Shown here piece by piece: positions 17,506 through 25,451 of a stretch of 64,000 nt of DNA. This DNA comes from Citrobacter freundii (GTDB lineage: Bacteria > Pseudomonadota > Gammaproteobacteria > Enterobacterales > Enterobacteriaceae): the NCBI RefSeq assembly GCF_011077955.1, contig NZ_JAALBX010000007.1, positions 124,001-188,000 of the forward strand, read 5' to 3'. How positions within the stretch are numbered: position 1 is the first letter of the stretch; every line of letters begins with the position of its first letter. The translations under genes were made by a program, and so were the position numbers. Below the pieces are notes generated by a model. It saw nothing but the letters and a program-made list of their open reading frames with translations. It searched no databases and was not told where the DNA came from.

Positions 17506-18468
17506 ATGAAAAATCCGCCCACCAATACGCTGGTTGTTGCACTCGCTTATGACGGTTTGTGTACCTTTGAATTCGGCGTGGCCGTTGAGATCTTCGGTTT
17601 ACCACGTCCTGAGCTTGGCCCTGATTGGTATCGGTTTGCCGTGGCGGGCGTTGAATCCGGTGAGTTGCGGGCAATGGGCGGTGTGCGTGTGGTGGCGGAT
17701 GGTGATATGTCATTAATCGCCGAGGCGGGAACGGTGATTGTGCCTGGCTGGCGCGGCGCAGATACTCCTGTTCCCGAGGCACTGTGCGAGCAGTTGCGCG
17801 ACGCGCACCGCCGTGGGTGCCGCATCATCTCAATTTGTTCCGGGGTCTTTGTGCTTGCCGCAGCCGGTTTGCTGGACGGGCGTAACGCCACGACCCACTG
17901 GCGTTATCTTGAGACGCTCCAGCAGCGTTTCCCGAATATCAATGTGGTGCCGGATGTGCTCTATATTGATGAAGGCTCACTCCTGACCTCCGCCGGTAGC
18001 GCGGCGGGCATTGATTTGTGCCTGCACCTGGTCAGGCGTGATTATGGTCAGGAGGCAGCGAACAGCGTGGCGCGACGGCTGGTGGTGCAGCCTCATCGCG
18101 ACGGTGGGCAAACTCAAAATATCGTCAGACCGGTACCGGTTGCCAGAGAAAGTAAACGGTTAGGACTGTTATTTGATTATCTGCATCAGCAACTGGCGGA
18201 AAACCATACCGTAGCTTCGCTTGCTCATCGCGCCGGAATGAGTCCACGCACCTTTTTACGCCGTTTCCACGATGCAACGGGCACCACACCCGCGCGGTGG
18301 TTACTCAACGAACGGCTAATCCGCGCCAGGACGATGCTTGAAAAAACGCGGCTGTCTCTTGACACCATTGCCATTCAGGTAGGATTCGGCAGTTCAGGCA
18401 CGCTGCGTTATCACTTTCAGCAGCATTTTTCAGTTTCGCCTGCGGCTTATCGGAAACGTTTTGCCTGA
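17506..18468 (+). CDS. ftrA: Transcriptional regulator FtrA (GlxA-like, DJ-1/AraC)
   Basis: A 320-residue GlxA-family regulator. The N-terminal DJ-1/PfpI-like domain (about 10-190) contains RIISICSGVFVLAAAGLLDGRNATTHWRY, where the cysteine sits in the nucleophile-elbow position. The C-terminal AraC double helix-turn-helix (about 220-320) shows TVASLAHRAGMSPRTFLRRF and SLDTIAIQVGFGSSGTLRYHF. The AGGATAATGACAAT leader gives a clear ribosome site. It is divergent from the rhodanese gene. Function beyond transcriptional control is not evident. Confidence 0.9.
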   Translation: MKNPPTNTLVVALAYDGLCTFEFGVAVEIFGLPRPELGPDWYRFAVAGVESGELRAMGGVRVVADGDMSLIAEAGTVIVPGWRGADTPVPEALCEQLRDAHRRGCRIISICSGVFVLAAAGLLDGRNATTHWRYLETLQQRFPNINVVPDVLYIDEGSLLTSAGSAAGIDLCLHLVRRDYGQEAANSVARRLVVQPHRDGGQTQNIVRPVPVARESKRLGLLFDYLHQQLAENHTVASLAHRAGMSPRTFLRRFHDATGTTPARWLLNERLIRARTMLEKTRLSLDTIAIQVGFGSSGTLRYHFQQHFSVSPAAYRKRFA

Positions 18469-18488
18469 CAATTGTATTAACGTCACCC

Positions 18489-18523
18489 AGTTCTGCTTTT
18501 GTTTAAGTTAAATACGATATGCT
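18489..18523 (+). promoter_or_regulatory. PhoP-dependent promoter of mgtS (candidate)
   Basis: AGTTCT-GCTTT-TGTTTA at 18489-18505 resembles a PhoP direct repeat, with a perfect downstream half and a degenerate upstream half. It is followed after 12 nt by a -10 element TATGCT (18518-18523). The same box-to-minus-10 geometry occurs in front of the probable mgrR on the other strand. Confidence 0.55.
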
Positions 18524-18590
18524 TTGTGCTCTCGGTTGAGAGTTCTTTTTTTATTAAGCGAGGTTTTATCAGCATATAACGGAGGCCATT

Positions 18591-18686
18591 ATGATTGGCA
18601 ACATGAACGTATTTATAGCCGTACTGGGTATTATTCTTTTTTCCGGTTTTCTAGCCGCTTATTTCAGCCATAAATGGGATGATTAA
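18591..18686 (+). CDS. mgtS: Small membrane protein MgtS (31 aa)
   Basis: Translation from the ATG gives MIGNMNVFIAVLGIILFSGF then LAAYFSHKWDD, 31 residues. By recollection this differs from E. coli MgtS (YneM) at only two positions. It is a single-pass inner-membrane protein that in E. coli stabilises the Mg2+ importer MgtA against FtsH and interacts with PitA. A GGAGG ribosome site lies 5 nt upstream. It is followed by a strong terminator at 18712. Expression in E. coli is PhoPQ-dependent. Confidence 0.95.
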   Translation: MIGNMNVFIAVLGIILFSGFLAAYFSHKWDD

Positions 18687-18711
18687 TGAACGGAGATAGT
18701 CCCTTCCAAAG

Positions 18712-18749
18712 AAAGGCCCCTCGTTGAGATGTACATCGAGGGGCCTTTT
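18712..18749. terminator. Strong, possibly bidirectional terminator after mgtS
   Basis: AAAGGCCCCTCG (18712-18723) pairs with CGAGGGGCCTTT (18737-18748), a 12-bp stem, and is followed by a further T. The loop contains the palindrome GATGTACATC. It ends mgtS on the plus strand. The A-rich left arm gives a weaker T-run on the minus strand. Confidence 0.9.
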
Positions 18750-18782
18750 GCTTTTATGCGCTTATCCCCAGGCGTTAAAAGC

Positions 18783-18886
18783 AAAAAAACCGTCAGCGAA
18801 CTGACGGTTAACTGCTTGCATGGATAGATGCGTAGAATCTGGGGTGCTGTGTACTGTAATAAATGCGAAAAAGGGCTGAATAATAC
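18783..18886 (-). ncRNA. mgrR: Probable MgrR small RNA
   Basis: On the minus strand a PhoP-like box TGTTTA-CTTGC-CGTTAA (18911-18927) is followed after 12 nt by a -10 hexamer TATGTT (18893-18898). About 100 nt later an intrinsic terminator appears: AACCGTCAG-TTCG-CTGACGGTT plus seven T (18783-18809). A PhoP-controlled transcript of about 100 nt next to mgtS matches the position and size of E. coli MgrR (98 nt, Hfq-dependent, represses eptB). I call it by promoter, terminator and synteny, not by primary-sequence alignment. The alternative is a long 3' end for ydgC. Confidence 0.65.
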
Positions 18887-18910
18887 CTTTTGAACATATC
18901 AGCACTTTTC

Positions 18911-18927
18911 TTAACGGCAAGTAAACA
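18911..18927 (-). promoter_or_regulatory. PhoP box upstream of the probable mgrR
   Basis: TGTTTA-N5-CGTTAA on the minus strand, 12 nt from TATGTT. It matches the (T/G)GTTTA-N5-(T/G)GTTTA type of direct repeat, with the common GTTAA variant in the second half. Confidence 0.6.
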
Positions 18928-18940
18928 AACCACGAAAAAT

Positions 18941-19276
18941 TTAATGAAAACGCGTCCAACAGAGGATCAGCAGCCAGGCGCTAATACTCCAGCAGCCCAC
19001 CGCGGCAATCAGAGCCAGCGGTAAGCGCATCATCGCGGTAAAATACCAAAGCGCCAGCAGGTAAATAAAATAAGGAATAATCGACCACATACCAAAAATA
19101 ATCGTGGTACGCAGTGCTTCTATACCGCGCTCGGTGGCGACAATGTAATGCGCTATCAGTGCAAAGGTGGGAAATAACGGTATTAACCCGGCGATATAAT
19201 AGTTTTTGGTGCGCGACAATATCGCTATCAGCACCACAATCAGCGCGCCCAGGGTCGCTTTTAACAATAATCCCAT
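18941..19276 (-). CDS. ydgC: GlpM-family inner-membrane protein YdgC
   Basis: A 111-residue protein with four hydrophobic segments (LKATLGALIVVLIAIL, YYIAGLIPLFPTFALIAHYIV, IIFGMWSIIPYFIYLLALWYF, LPLALIAAVGCWSISAWLLIL). The core KNYYIAGLIPLFPTFALIAH is nearly identical to E. coli YdgC by recollection, and the length is identical. It belongs to the GlpM family. The function is poorly defined, though GlpM affects alginate production in Pseudomonas. In K-12 it sits next to folM and rstA, so its location beside mgrR is a local rearrangement. Confidence 0.9.
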   Translation of the reverse strand: MGLLLKATLGALIVVLIAILSRTKNYYIAGLIPLFPTFALIAHYIVATERGIEALRTTIIFGMWSIIPYFIYLLALWYFTAMMRLPLALIAAVGCWSISAWLLILCWTRFH

Positions 19277-19526
19277 CCTTCCTCCCGAAAACGTAGCCCG
19301 GAAAGAATACGTAGCGAAGCATCACGTTGGCAACCATTGAGGATGAAATATTTTCAACCAGAAAAGGCACTTACGGCCGCCTTATCGATAGTTTTCAGAT
19401 ATCCCTACCGCCTGGATACACGCGTTGCGAATTTCAAAAAACCATCTGCGTACAATTTGAATAAGCTTGCATCGCGCTACACTCTGCCCCTGCAAGCCGA
19501 GGCTTGCCGCAGCCACAGACGATGAA

Positions 19527-19685
19527 ATGACGCGTGACGGGGATCGGTTATACCTTCAGGAAAAAGGTTTTATCCATATATGTATGAATGACAACCTCGC
19601 CCAACGCGCCTGGCGCAGAAAATTACAGGAAACGCGTATTAGCGCCAGTATGCTGGATTATCTGGACGATGAGCGCGGTATTTAA
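19527..19685 (+). CDS. Small hypothetical ORF (52 aa)
   Basis: A 52-residue frame beginning MTRDGDRLYLQEKGFIHICM and ending MLDYLDDERGI. A shorter start at 19584 (MNDNLAQRAWRRKLQETRIS, 33 residues) is possible. No clear Shine-Dalgarno precedes either ATG at good spacing. The content is basic in the middle and acidic at the end, without membrane segments. I do not recognise it. Its stop overlaps the stop of the convergent 60-residue ORF by TTA(A), a compact arrangement seen for real gene pairs elsewhere in this window. Confidence 0.35.
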   Translation: MTRDGDRLYLQEKGFIHICMNDNLAQRAWRRKLQETRISASMLDYLDDERGI

Positions 19686-19864
19686 TCCTCGTACTGATTT
19701 ACGGGCAAAAACGCCATGCGAAAATAGTCCCGCATAGCACGCTCAAGGCCCTGACGGGTCAAGGTGATATGGGTACGGTGGCCGGGCCGGGTTAATCGAT
19801 ACTCTTTATCTTTCGTCACGACAGTCACCCGGTACCACTCGCCACGATAATAAATCCAGTTCAT
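19682..19864 (-). CDS. Small hypothetical protein (60 aa)
   Basis: A 60-residue frame from the ATG at 19864 (MNWIYYRGEWYRVTVVTKDK) to NQYED. The composition is soluble, rich in aromatic and basic residues and reads like a real small protein (GEWYRVTVVTKDKEYRLTRP). The frame is open further to 19948 with a GTG, but that extension would run through a paired hairpin. The ribosome site is weak. It lies between lpxP and ydgC. I do not recognise the family. Confidence 0.5.
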   Translation of the reverse strand: MNWIYYRGEWYRVTVVTKDKEYRLTRPGHRTHITLTRQGLERAMRDYFRMAFLPVNQYED

Positions 19865-19900
19865 ACCATTCGTATCAGGTGTTAAAAGTGCGCCATATAT

Positions 19901-19957
19901 ACCAGCCATCAATTCGAAAAACCGAGAGATGGCTGGTAAACCAGCCACATTTTTTTA
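19901..19957. promoter_or_regulatory. Two mutually exclusive hairpins (attenuator-like)
   Basis: TACCAGCCATC (19901-19911) can pair perfectly over 11 bp with GATGGCTGGTA (19928-19938). The right arm of that stem contains GGCTGG (19931-19936), which can instead pair with CCAGCC (19941-19946). The latter stem is followed on the plus strand by ACATTTTTTT, so it looks like an intrinsic terminator. On the minus strand the same elements lie in the leader of the 60-residue ORF, after lpxP. Confidence 0.5.
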
Positions 19958-19996
19958 CGCTGCGCGTTGTATTCGCGTCATTAACCTACGGAAAGG

Positions 19997-20923
19997 TTAC
20001 GAATGAAGGTATAAAGAGGCTTCACCTGCAGGTCGGGTTTTAAAACGACGATGTACCCATAAATATTGTTCAGGGGCGCGCAAAATTTCCTGCTCGATTA
20101 TCCGATTGGTAAACGCGGCGGCTTCCGCTTCGTTGGTAGGGTAATTATTAATTTCTGGAGAAATAAATAAACGATAACCGCTATTATCCGCGCGTCTTAC
20201 CATGGTGACCGTTAATAAAGCCGAGCGTGACAGGCGAGACAGGACAAACGTGCCATTCGTGGTGGCGACATCTTTTACGGCAAAGAACGGCGCGAAAGAG
20301 CTGCCCTTGATGCCATAGTCCTGATCAGGTGCGAACCACACCGATTCCCCTTTCCTCAGCGCGCTTACCATGCCTTTGAGATTACGACGATCGATCATCG
20401 CTTTGTTGGAACGCATGCGACCTTTGGTCTGGACCCATTCCATCATCGGATTGTTATGCGGACGGTAAGTGGCCATCATCGGTTGGCAGAGGCCCATAAT
20501 GCGCCCGCCAAGCTCCAGAGACATAAAGTGCACCCCTACCACCATTACGCCGCGTTTCTGTGCGGCCGCCATATGGAGGTTGTTCAGCCCTTCAACATCG
20601 AAATATTTACGTACGCGCCGGTCGGACCAAAACCATGCCATGCCGGTTTCCAGCAGAGCCATCCCCAGCGATTTGAAATTCTCAGTGACCAGGCGTTCAA
20701 GATCGTCAGCAGTGTGTTGCGGGAAACACAAGGCGATGTTTTTACGCGCTATTGCTTCGCGTCTTTTTAAAAACGGACGCGCCAATTTACCGGCGTGAAA
20801 GCCCATTGCGCGAATAACCGGATAAGGAAATTGTACCAATAACCATAAAAATGCCAGGCCAAACCATGTCAACCAATATTTGGGATGCAAAAATTGGTTT
20901 TTAAAACCAGAAAAATCGAACAT
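19997..20923 (-). CDS. lpxP: Lipid A palmitoleoyl acyltransferase LpxP
   Basis: A 308-residue inner-membrane acyltransferase that in E. coli replaces laurate with palmitoleate on Kdo2-lipid IVA after cold shift. It begins MFDFSGFKNQFLHPKYWLTW. KYWLTWFGLAFLWLLVQFPYPV is the N-terminal membrane anchor, and VGVHFMSLELGGRIMG carries the conserved His (H-x4-acidic) of the LpxL/LpxM/LpxP family. The sequence follows LpxP more closely than LpxL, including WFAPDQDYGIKGSSFAPFF. The ATG at 20923 matches the family start, ten codons inside the longest frame. It has a long AT-rich upstream region. Confidence 0.93.
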   Translation of the reverse strand: MFDFSGFKNQFLHPKYWLTWFGLAFLWLLVQFPYPVIRAMGFHAGKLARPFLKRREAIARKNIALCFPQHTADDLERLVTENFKSLGMALLETGMAWFWSDRRVRKYFDVEGLNNLHMAAAQKRGVMVVGVHFMSLELGGRIMGLCQPMMATYRPHNNPMMEWVQTKGRMRSNKAMIDRRNLKGMVSALRKGESVWFAPDQDYGIKGSSFAPFFAVKDVATTNGTFVLSRLSRSALLTVTMVRRADNSGYRLFISPEINNYPTNEAEAAAFTNRIIEQEILRAPEQYLWVHRRFKTRPAGEASLYLHS

Positions 20924-21455
20924 AAAACACCTTAAGTATCCTAACCAGGACACCGTTACAAAGTTGCCATAAAACTGTTACGCACAATTGTTAGGCACCG
21001 TTTTACCAGATAATTCATTTTTTAATGTAAATTGACTAAAGTTCACCGGTAAAAAATGTTACTGGAAGTATTTCCCTTTAAAAACAGCAAGATAGACTCT
21101 TACTAACCGTAGAGGTTAAATTAGCGGCGGTAAAAAAATGCGCGTTTTCAGAAATGTCGTGGTCCATGAAGCTAACGAGAAGGAATGAAAGTATATTATT
21201 TAAAATTATAAATAGCTATTTCATTTCGATTAAAGCCAGGCTTAATGATGAAATGACAGGTAAGTTTGGACGTTAAGCAATGAGAATTAACGTAAATTGG
21301 TCATTAATGTTACGGAATGGTCTTTTTTTAAACGTCGCTGCTTTTTCCGGATTTGCACGCCTATTTATTTATTCTTAAGGTTAATTTAAGTTTAACCGGT
21401 CGAATTAATTAGCAGAATAATTATTCTGTTTTCCTGAAATACGTTGTTATTACCC
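20924..21455. other. AT-rich intergenic region between lpxP and dcp, no convincing gene
   Basis: More than 500 bp of markedly AT-rich sequence. It holds an untranslated leader for lpxP, a possible 16-codon frame at 21138 without a ribosome site, the PmrA-like box at 21374, and a 16-bp perfect palindrome (CAGAATAATTATTCTG, 21413-21428). I see no supported coding gene. A small RNA remains possible. Confidence 0.5.
21374..21390 (+). promoter_or_regulatory. PmrA/BasR-like box
   Basis: CTTAAG-GTTAA-TTTAAG matches the PmrA direct-repeat consensus YTTAAK-N5-YTTAAK at every fixed position. An AT-rich -10 candidate (AATAAT at 21417-21422) follows at about 26 nt. Read rightward it faces the 3' end of dcp. 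Read leftward it has one mismatch and lies 450 bp before lpxP. Confidence 0.5.
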
Positions 21456-21488
21456 CAGCGCTAAACCTGTCGCACGGGTTTAGCGCTG
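21456..21488. terminator. Strong hairpin downstream of dcp
   Basis: A perfect 12-bp inverted repeat, CAGCGCTAAACC / GGTTTAGCGCTG, with a 9-nt loop. It lies 14 bp beyond the dcp stop on the minus strand. No T-run follows in the dcp direction, so it may be a stabilising 3' hairpin or a weak terminator. Confidence 0.6.
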
Positions 21489-21501
21489 TATCAGTTTTTA
21501 A

Positions 21502-23544
21502 TCAGGCGAGCCCACGGTGCTTGAGCATCGGTTCGATTTTCGGCGCGTGTCCGCGCCAGTCGCGGTACAGCGCTTCCAGATCGCTGCTGTTGCCCCGTGA
21601 TAAAATCGCTTCACGAAAGCGCTGACCATTTTCTGGCGTCAAGCCGCCCTGCTCTATAAACAACTGATAGCCGTCATCCGCCAGCATTTGGGTCCACAGG
21701 TACGCGTAATACCCCGCCGCGTAACCACCGCCGAAAATATGGGCGAAATAGCTGCTGCGATAGCGCGGCGGCACTTCTTCCATCAGCACCTGTTCACGGG
21801 CCAGCGCCTGGCGCTCAAATTCCGAAACCTCTGTCAGCGGCTCGCCGTTTTTATACGTGTGCCAGTTCATATCGAGCAATGCCGCCGCCAGCAGCTCCGT
21901 CATATCATAACCTTTATTAAACTGAGCGGCGCGAAACAGGCTGTCGCGCAGCGCGTCTGGCATCGGTTCATCATGGCGGTAATGGCGCGCGTAACGCGCA
22001 AACACCACCGGATGACTCGCCCAGTGTTCGTTGATCTGCGACGGGAACTCGACAAAATCGCGCGGAGTATTGGTGCCGGAAAGGGTGGCAAACCGCTGGT
22101 GGGCGAACAGTCCGTGTAGGGTATGACCGAACTCGTGGAACAGCGTGATAACGTCATCCCAGGAAATTAACGCCGGCTGCCCCTGCGCGGGTTTCTGATA
22201 ATTGCACACGTTATAGATTACCGGCATATTGCCAAGCAGCGTCGATTGTTCAACAAAGTTGCCCATCCAGGCGCCGCCGCCTTTACTGTCGCGGGCAAAG
22301 AAATCACCATAGAACAGCGCAAGCCCTGCCCCGTTGCTGTCAAAAATCTCCCACACCCGCACATCCGGATGATAGACCGGAATATCATGGCGTTGCACAA
22401 AGGATATGCCGAATAACTGGCTTGCCGTCCAGAACACCCCGTCCTGGAGTACCCGGTCGTGCTCGAAGTATTCACGCAGCGCGTTTTCATCAAGGGCGTA
22501 TTTCTCACGCCTGACGAGGCCCGCGTAATACGCCCAGTCCCAGGCTTTTGCGCTAAAACCGCCCTGCTGCTTATCGATGCACGCCTGTATATCCGCCAGC
22601 TCCTGACGAGCACGCGCGGTGGCCGCAGGCACGATATTGCGCATAAAGCCCAGCGCGGCGTCCGGCGTTTTCGCCATCTGGCTGGCCGTGCTCCAGGCGG
22701 CGTAATCGCTAAAGCCCAACAGCGCGGCTTTTTCCGCGCGCAGCTTCACAAGCGTTAAGACAATCTCCCGCGTGTCGTTGGCATCACCCTTTTCGGTGCG
22801 CCGCCACCCTGCGCTGAATAATGCTTCCCGTACCGCGCGATTTTCGAGTGTCTGCAATGCCGGTTGCTGCGTGGTGTTGAGCAGCGCCAACCACCAGTGC
22901 CCCGTAAGGTTTTTCTCCGCCGCCGCTTCTGCCGCGGCCTGAATCTCCGCCTTACTCAGCCCTTGTAACTGGCTGACATCGCTGATGTCCAGTCCGCCGG
23001 ATTTATCCGCCGCCAGCAAATGTTGATTAAACTGACTGGTAAGGCGCGCCAGTGACTGATTAATCGCTTTCAGCGCACTTTTCTGCTCCGGCGATAACGT
23101 CGCGCCGGCCAGCATAAAGTTCTGCCAGACGACCTCGATAAGTCGCAACGCTTCGGCGTCCGGCGCCAATTCGTGCCGCTGCTGATAGACCGTATCCAGG
23201 CGACTGAACAGCACCGGGTTTAAATACATGTCGTCCGCCAGCGCCGCCAGTTCTGCGGAAAATTCTTCATCTAATTGCTGAAGATAATCATTGGTGTGGG
23301 CGGAGGCCATCGCGAAAAAGACACTGGTGACGCGGCTTAGCATCTGGCCACTTAACTCCAGCGCTAAATAGGTGTTATCGAAACTCGGCGCTTCCTGACA
23401 CGCGGCGATATCCGCGATATCGTTGCGTTTAATTCGCAGCGCCTCATCAAAAGCAGGTCGGTAATGTTCATCGCGAATCGCATCAAACGGCGGCGCCTGG
23501 TAAGGCTTGAGGCTCACGCTAAAAAAGGGGTTGGATTGTGGCAT
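21502..23544 (-). CDS. dcp: Peptidyl-dipeptidase Dcp (M3 metallopeptidase)
   Basis: A 680-residue zinc peptidase removing C-terminal dipeptides. The zinc motif HEFGHTLHG lies near residue 470, and the downstream NTPRDFVEFPSQINEHWA supplies the third ligand region. The C-terminal RYRSSYFAHIFGGGYAAGYYAYLWTQ is a Dcp hallmark. The longest frame begins at 23607, but the ATG at 23544 (MPQSNPFFSVSLKPYQAP) aligns with the family and gives the E. coli length (681). It is mainly cytoplasmic, and no signal peptide is visible. Confidence 0.95.
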   Translation of the reverse strand: MPQSNPFFSVSLKPYQAPPFDAIRDEHYRPAFDEALRIKRNDIADIAACQEAPSFDNTYLALELSGQMLSRVTSVFFAMASAHTNDYLQQLDEEFSAELAALADDMYLNPVLFSRLDTVYQQRHELAPDAEALRLIEVVWQNFMLAGATLSPEQKSALKAINQSLARLTSQFNQHLLAADKSGGLDISDVSQLQGLSKAEIQAAAEAAAEKNLTGHWWLALLNTTQQPALQTLENRAVREALFSAGWRRTEKGDANDTREIVLTLVKLRAEKAALLGFSDYAAWSTASQMAKTPDAALGFMRNIVPAATARARQELADIQACIDKQQGGFSAKAWDWAYYAGLVRREKYALDENALREYFEHDRVLQDGVFWTASQLFGISFVQRHDIPVYHPDVRVWEIFDSNGAGLALFYGDFFARDSKGGGAWMGNFVEQSTLLGNMPVIYNVCNYQKPAQGQPALISWDDVITLFHEFGHTLHGLFAHQRFATLSGTNTPRDFVEFPSQINEHWASHPVVFARYARHYRHDEPMPDALRDSLFRAAQFNKGYDMTELLAAALLDMNWHTYKNGEPLTEVSEFERQALAREQVLMEEVPPRYRSSYFAHIFGGGYAAGYYAYLWTQMLADDGYQLFIEQGGLTPENGQRFREAILSRGNSSDLEALYRDWRGHAPKIEPMLKHRGLA

Positions 23545-23683
23545 GACGCACTCCCGTATAGACCACTGGCAAAACACAAGCTTATGCAACCCCTTGCCCG
23601 GTCGCAATAATTTCTGGCAAAAGGCCCGTATCGACCAGCACGTTGCTTACTACAAGCAGGCTTTGCATGCTAAGGTAATATAC

Positions 23684-23800
23684 CCGTCATACTTCAAGTT
23701 TCAGAGGCGTTGGCTGCGTTCGTTTATCCGGTGTCTTCATGATGTAAGCGCAAGTGATGATAAGAGACATCCACTCTCACTGAAGGTAAGCCCTGGCTTG
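23684..23800. repeat. Enterobacterial intergenic repeat-like sequence
   Basis: The stretch starting ATACCCGTCATACTTCAAGT, followed by a GTTGGCTGCGTTCG block and a TCATGATGTAAGC block, resembles a dispersed intergenic element I recall from many enterobacterial genomes. It lies between divergent dcp and ydfG and codes for nothing evident. The borders are approximate and no second copy occurs in this window. Confidence 0.45.
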
Positions 23801-23897
23801 CCACATGCGTGTCGCGCAAAACCGCACCCCTTTTGCCGCCATCTGGAAGTTGAATATTCGTGTTTAAACAGTTTTTAACGCGTTGAGGAACAGCGAG

Positions 23898-24647
23898 ATG
23901 ATTATTCTGGTTACTGGAGCAACCGCCGGATTCGGCGAATGCATTACCCGTCGTTTTATTAAAAATGGTCATAAAGTGATCGCAACCGGCCGCCGCCAGG
24001 AGCGTTTGCAAGAGCTTAAAGACGAACTTGGCGACAATCTCTATACCGCGCAACTGGACGTTCGCAACCGTGCCGCCATTGAACAAATGATGGATGAACT
24101 GCCTGAGGAGTGGCGCGCGATTGACGTACTGGTCAATAACGCAGGCCTGGCGCTGGGCATGGAACCGGCACATAAAGCCAGCGTTGAAGACTGGGAAAAC
24201 ATGATTGACACCAACAATAAAGGCCTGGTGTATATGACGCGCGCAGTGCTGCCGGGCATGGTGGCGCGTAATCGCGGTCATATCATTAACCTGGGTTCGA
24301 CCGCAGGCAGTTGGCCTTACGCAGGCGGCAACGTTTATGGCGCCACCAAAGCTTTTGTGCGCCAGTTCAGCCTAAACCTTCGCACTGACCTGCACGGCAC
24401 CGCGATCCGCGTGACCGATATCGAGCCAGGCCTTGTGGGCGGCACCGAGTTCTCTAATGTGCGTTTTAAAGGTGATGATGAAAAAGCCGACAAAACGTAT
24501 CAAAACGCCAACCCGTTAACCCCGGAAGACGTGACGGAAGCGGTATGGTGGGTAGCGACATTGCCGCCGCACGTGAACATTAACACCCTCGAAATGATGC
24601 CGGTCAGCCAGACCTATGCGGGTTTAAGCGTTCATCGCGGCGCCTGA
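23898..24647 (+). CDS. ydfG: NADP-dependent 3-hydroxy acid dehydrogenase YdfG
   Basis: A 249-residue short-chain dehydrogenase. ILVTGATAGFGECI is the cofactor-binding TGxxxGxG, NNAG follows at about residue 80, and the catalytic Ser and YxxxK are in GSTAGSWPYAGGNVYGATK. In E. coli it oxidises serine and other 3-hydroxy acids and reduces malonic semialdehyde. The ATG at 23898 (MIILVTG) matches the E. coli start, five codons inside the longest frame. It precedes ydfH as in E. coli. Confidence 0.95.
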   Translation: MIILVTGATAGFGECITRRFIKNGHKVIATGRRQERLQELKDELGDNLYTAQLDVRNRAAIEQMMDELPEEWRAIDVLVNNAGLALGMEPAHKASVEDWENMIDTNNKGLVYMTRAVLPGMVARNRGHIINLGSTAGSWPYAGGNVYGATKAFVRQFSLNLRTDLHGTAIRVTDIEPGLVGGTEFSNVRFKGDDEKADKTYQNANPLTPEDVTEAVWWVATLPPHVNINTLEMMPVSQTYAGLSVHRGA

Positions 24648-24659
24648 TATTTGCCTGCT

Positions 24660-24678
24660 ACCCGGCCTCGCGCCGGGT
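24660..24678 (+). terminator. Hairpin after ydfG
   Basis: ACCCGGC-CTCGC-GCCGGGT, a 7-bp perfect stem 12 bp after the ydfG stop. The T-run is poor, so it is a probable but weak terminator before ydfH. Confidence 0.5.
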
Positions 24679-24730
24679 GGCTAATTCATGGTAAAATTGA
24701 ATACGTTACTTGCAAACGAAGCACATACCG

Positions 24731-25420
24731 ATGGCCGTTGAAACTCTGTTAAATCCTACCCAGCCTGTTAATCAGCAAATTTACCGTATTTTGCGCAGCG
24801 ATATTGTTCACTGCCTGATCCCGCCGGGTACCCCGCTTTCGGAAAAAGAGGTGTCGGTACGGTTCGATGTGTCTCGCCAGCCCGTGCGTGAAGCTTTTAT
24901 TAAGCTTGCCGAAAACGGTCTGATTCAGATCCGTCCGCAGCGCGGCAGCTATGTGAATAAAATTTCCCTCTCGCAGGTGCGTAACGGCTGTTTTGTCCGT
25001 CAGGCCATTGAGTGCGCCGTAGTACGCCGCGCCGCCGGGATGATTACCACCGGGCAACTTTATCAATTAGAGCAGAATCTCAATCAGCAGCGTACGGCCA
25101 TTGAACGCAAGCAAATCAACGACTTTTTTGTGCTTGACGATGCCTTTCATGAAAAACTGGCTGATATCGCCCAGTGCCAACTCGCCTGGGATACCATTGA
25201 AAATATCAAAGCCACCATTGACCGGGTGCGTTATATGAGCCTCGATCACGTGTCGCCGCCTGATATGTTGCTGGAACAGCATTTAAGCATTTTCACCGCG
25301 CTGGAAAATCATGACGCCGATGCCGTGGACCTTGCCATGACCCGGCATCTGCAGGAAATCAGCGAATCGGTGCAGCTAATAAAACAAGAAAATAGCGACT
25401 GGTTTAGCGACGAATTTTGA
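24731..25420 (+). CDS. rspR: GntR/FadR-type regulator RspR (YdfH)
   Basis: A 229-residue FCD-domain repressor. The N-terminal winged helix ([36 protein letters not shown]) is followed by an FCD ligand domain (about 90-215) with [12 protein letters not shown] and [20 protein letters not shown]. The sequence is close to E. coli YdfH/RspR, which represses rspAB. The probable target here is the rspA operon 6 kb away on the other strand. The ATG at 24731 matches the E. coli start; the longest frame adds seven codons. Confidence 0.92.
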   Translation: MAVETLLNPTQPVNQQIYRILRSDIVHCLIPPGTPLSEKEVSVRFDVSRQPVREAFIKLAENGLIQIRPQRGSYVNKISLSQVRNGCFVRQAIECAVVRRAAGMITTGQLYQLEQNLNQQRTAIERKQINDFFVLDDAFHEKLADIAQCQLAWDTIENIKATIDRVRYMSLDHVSPPDMLLEQHLSIFTALENHDADAVDLAMTRHLQEISESVQLIKQENSDWFSDEF

Positions 25421-25451
25421 ACGTGACATTCATCACACAATTCCCGTTTTT

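Noticed and set aside
21138-21188. 16-codon ORF between lpxP and dcp (MRVFRNVVVHEANEKE)
   Set aside because: No ribosome site, no membrane or other recognisable character, and it lies in AT-rich noncoding DNA.
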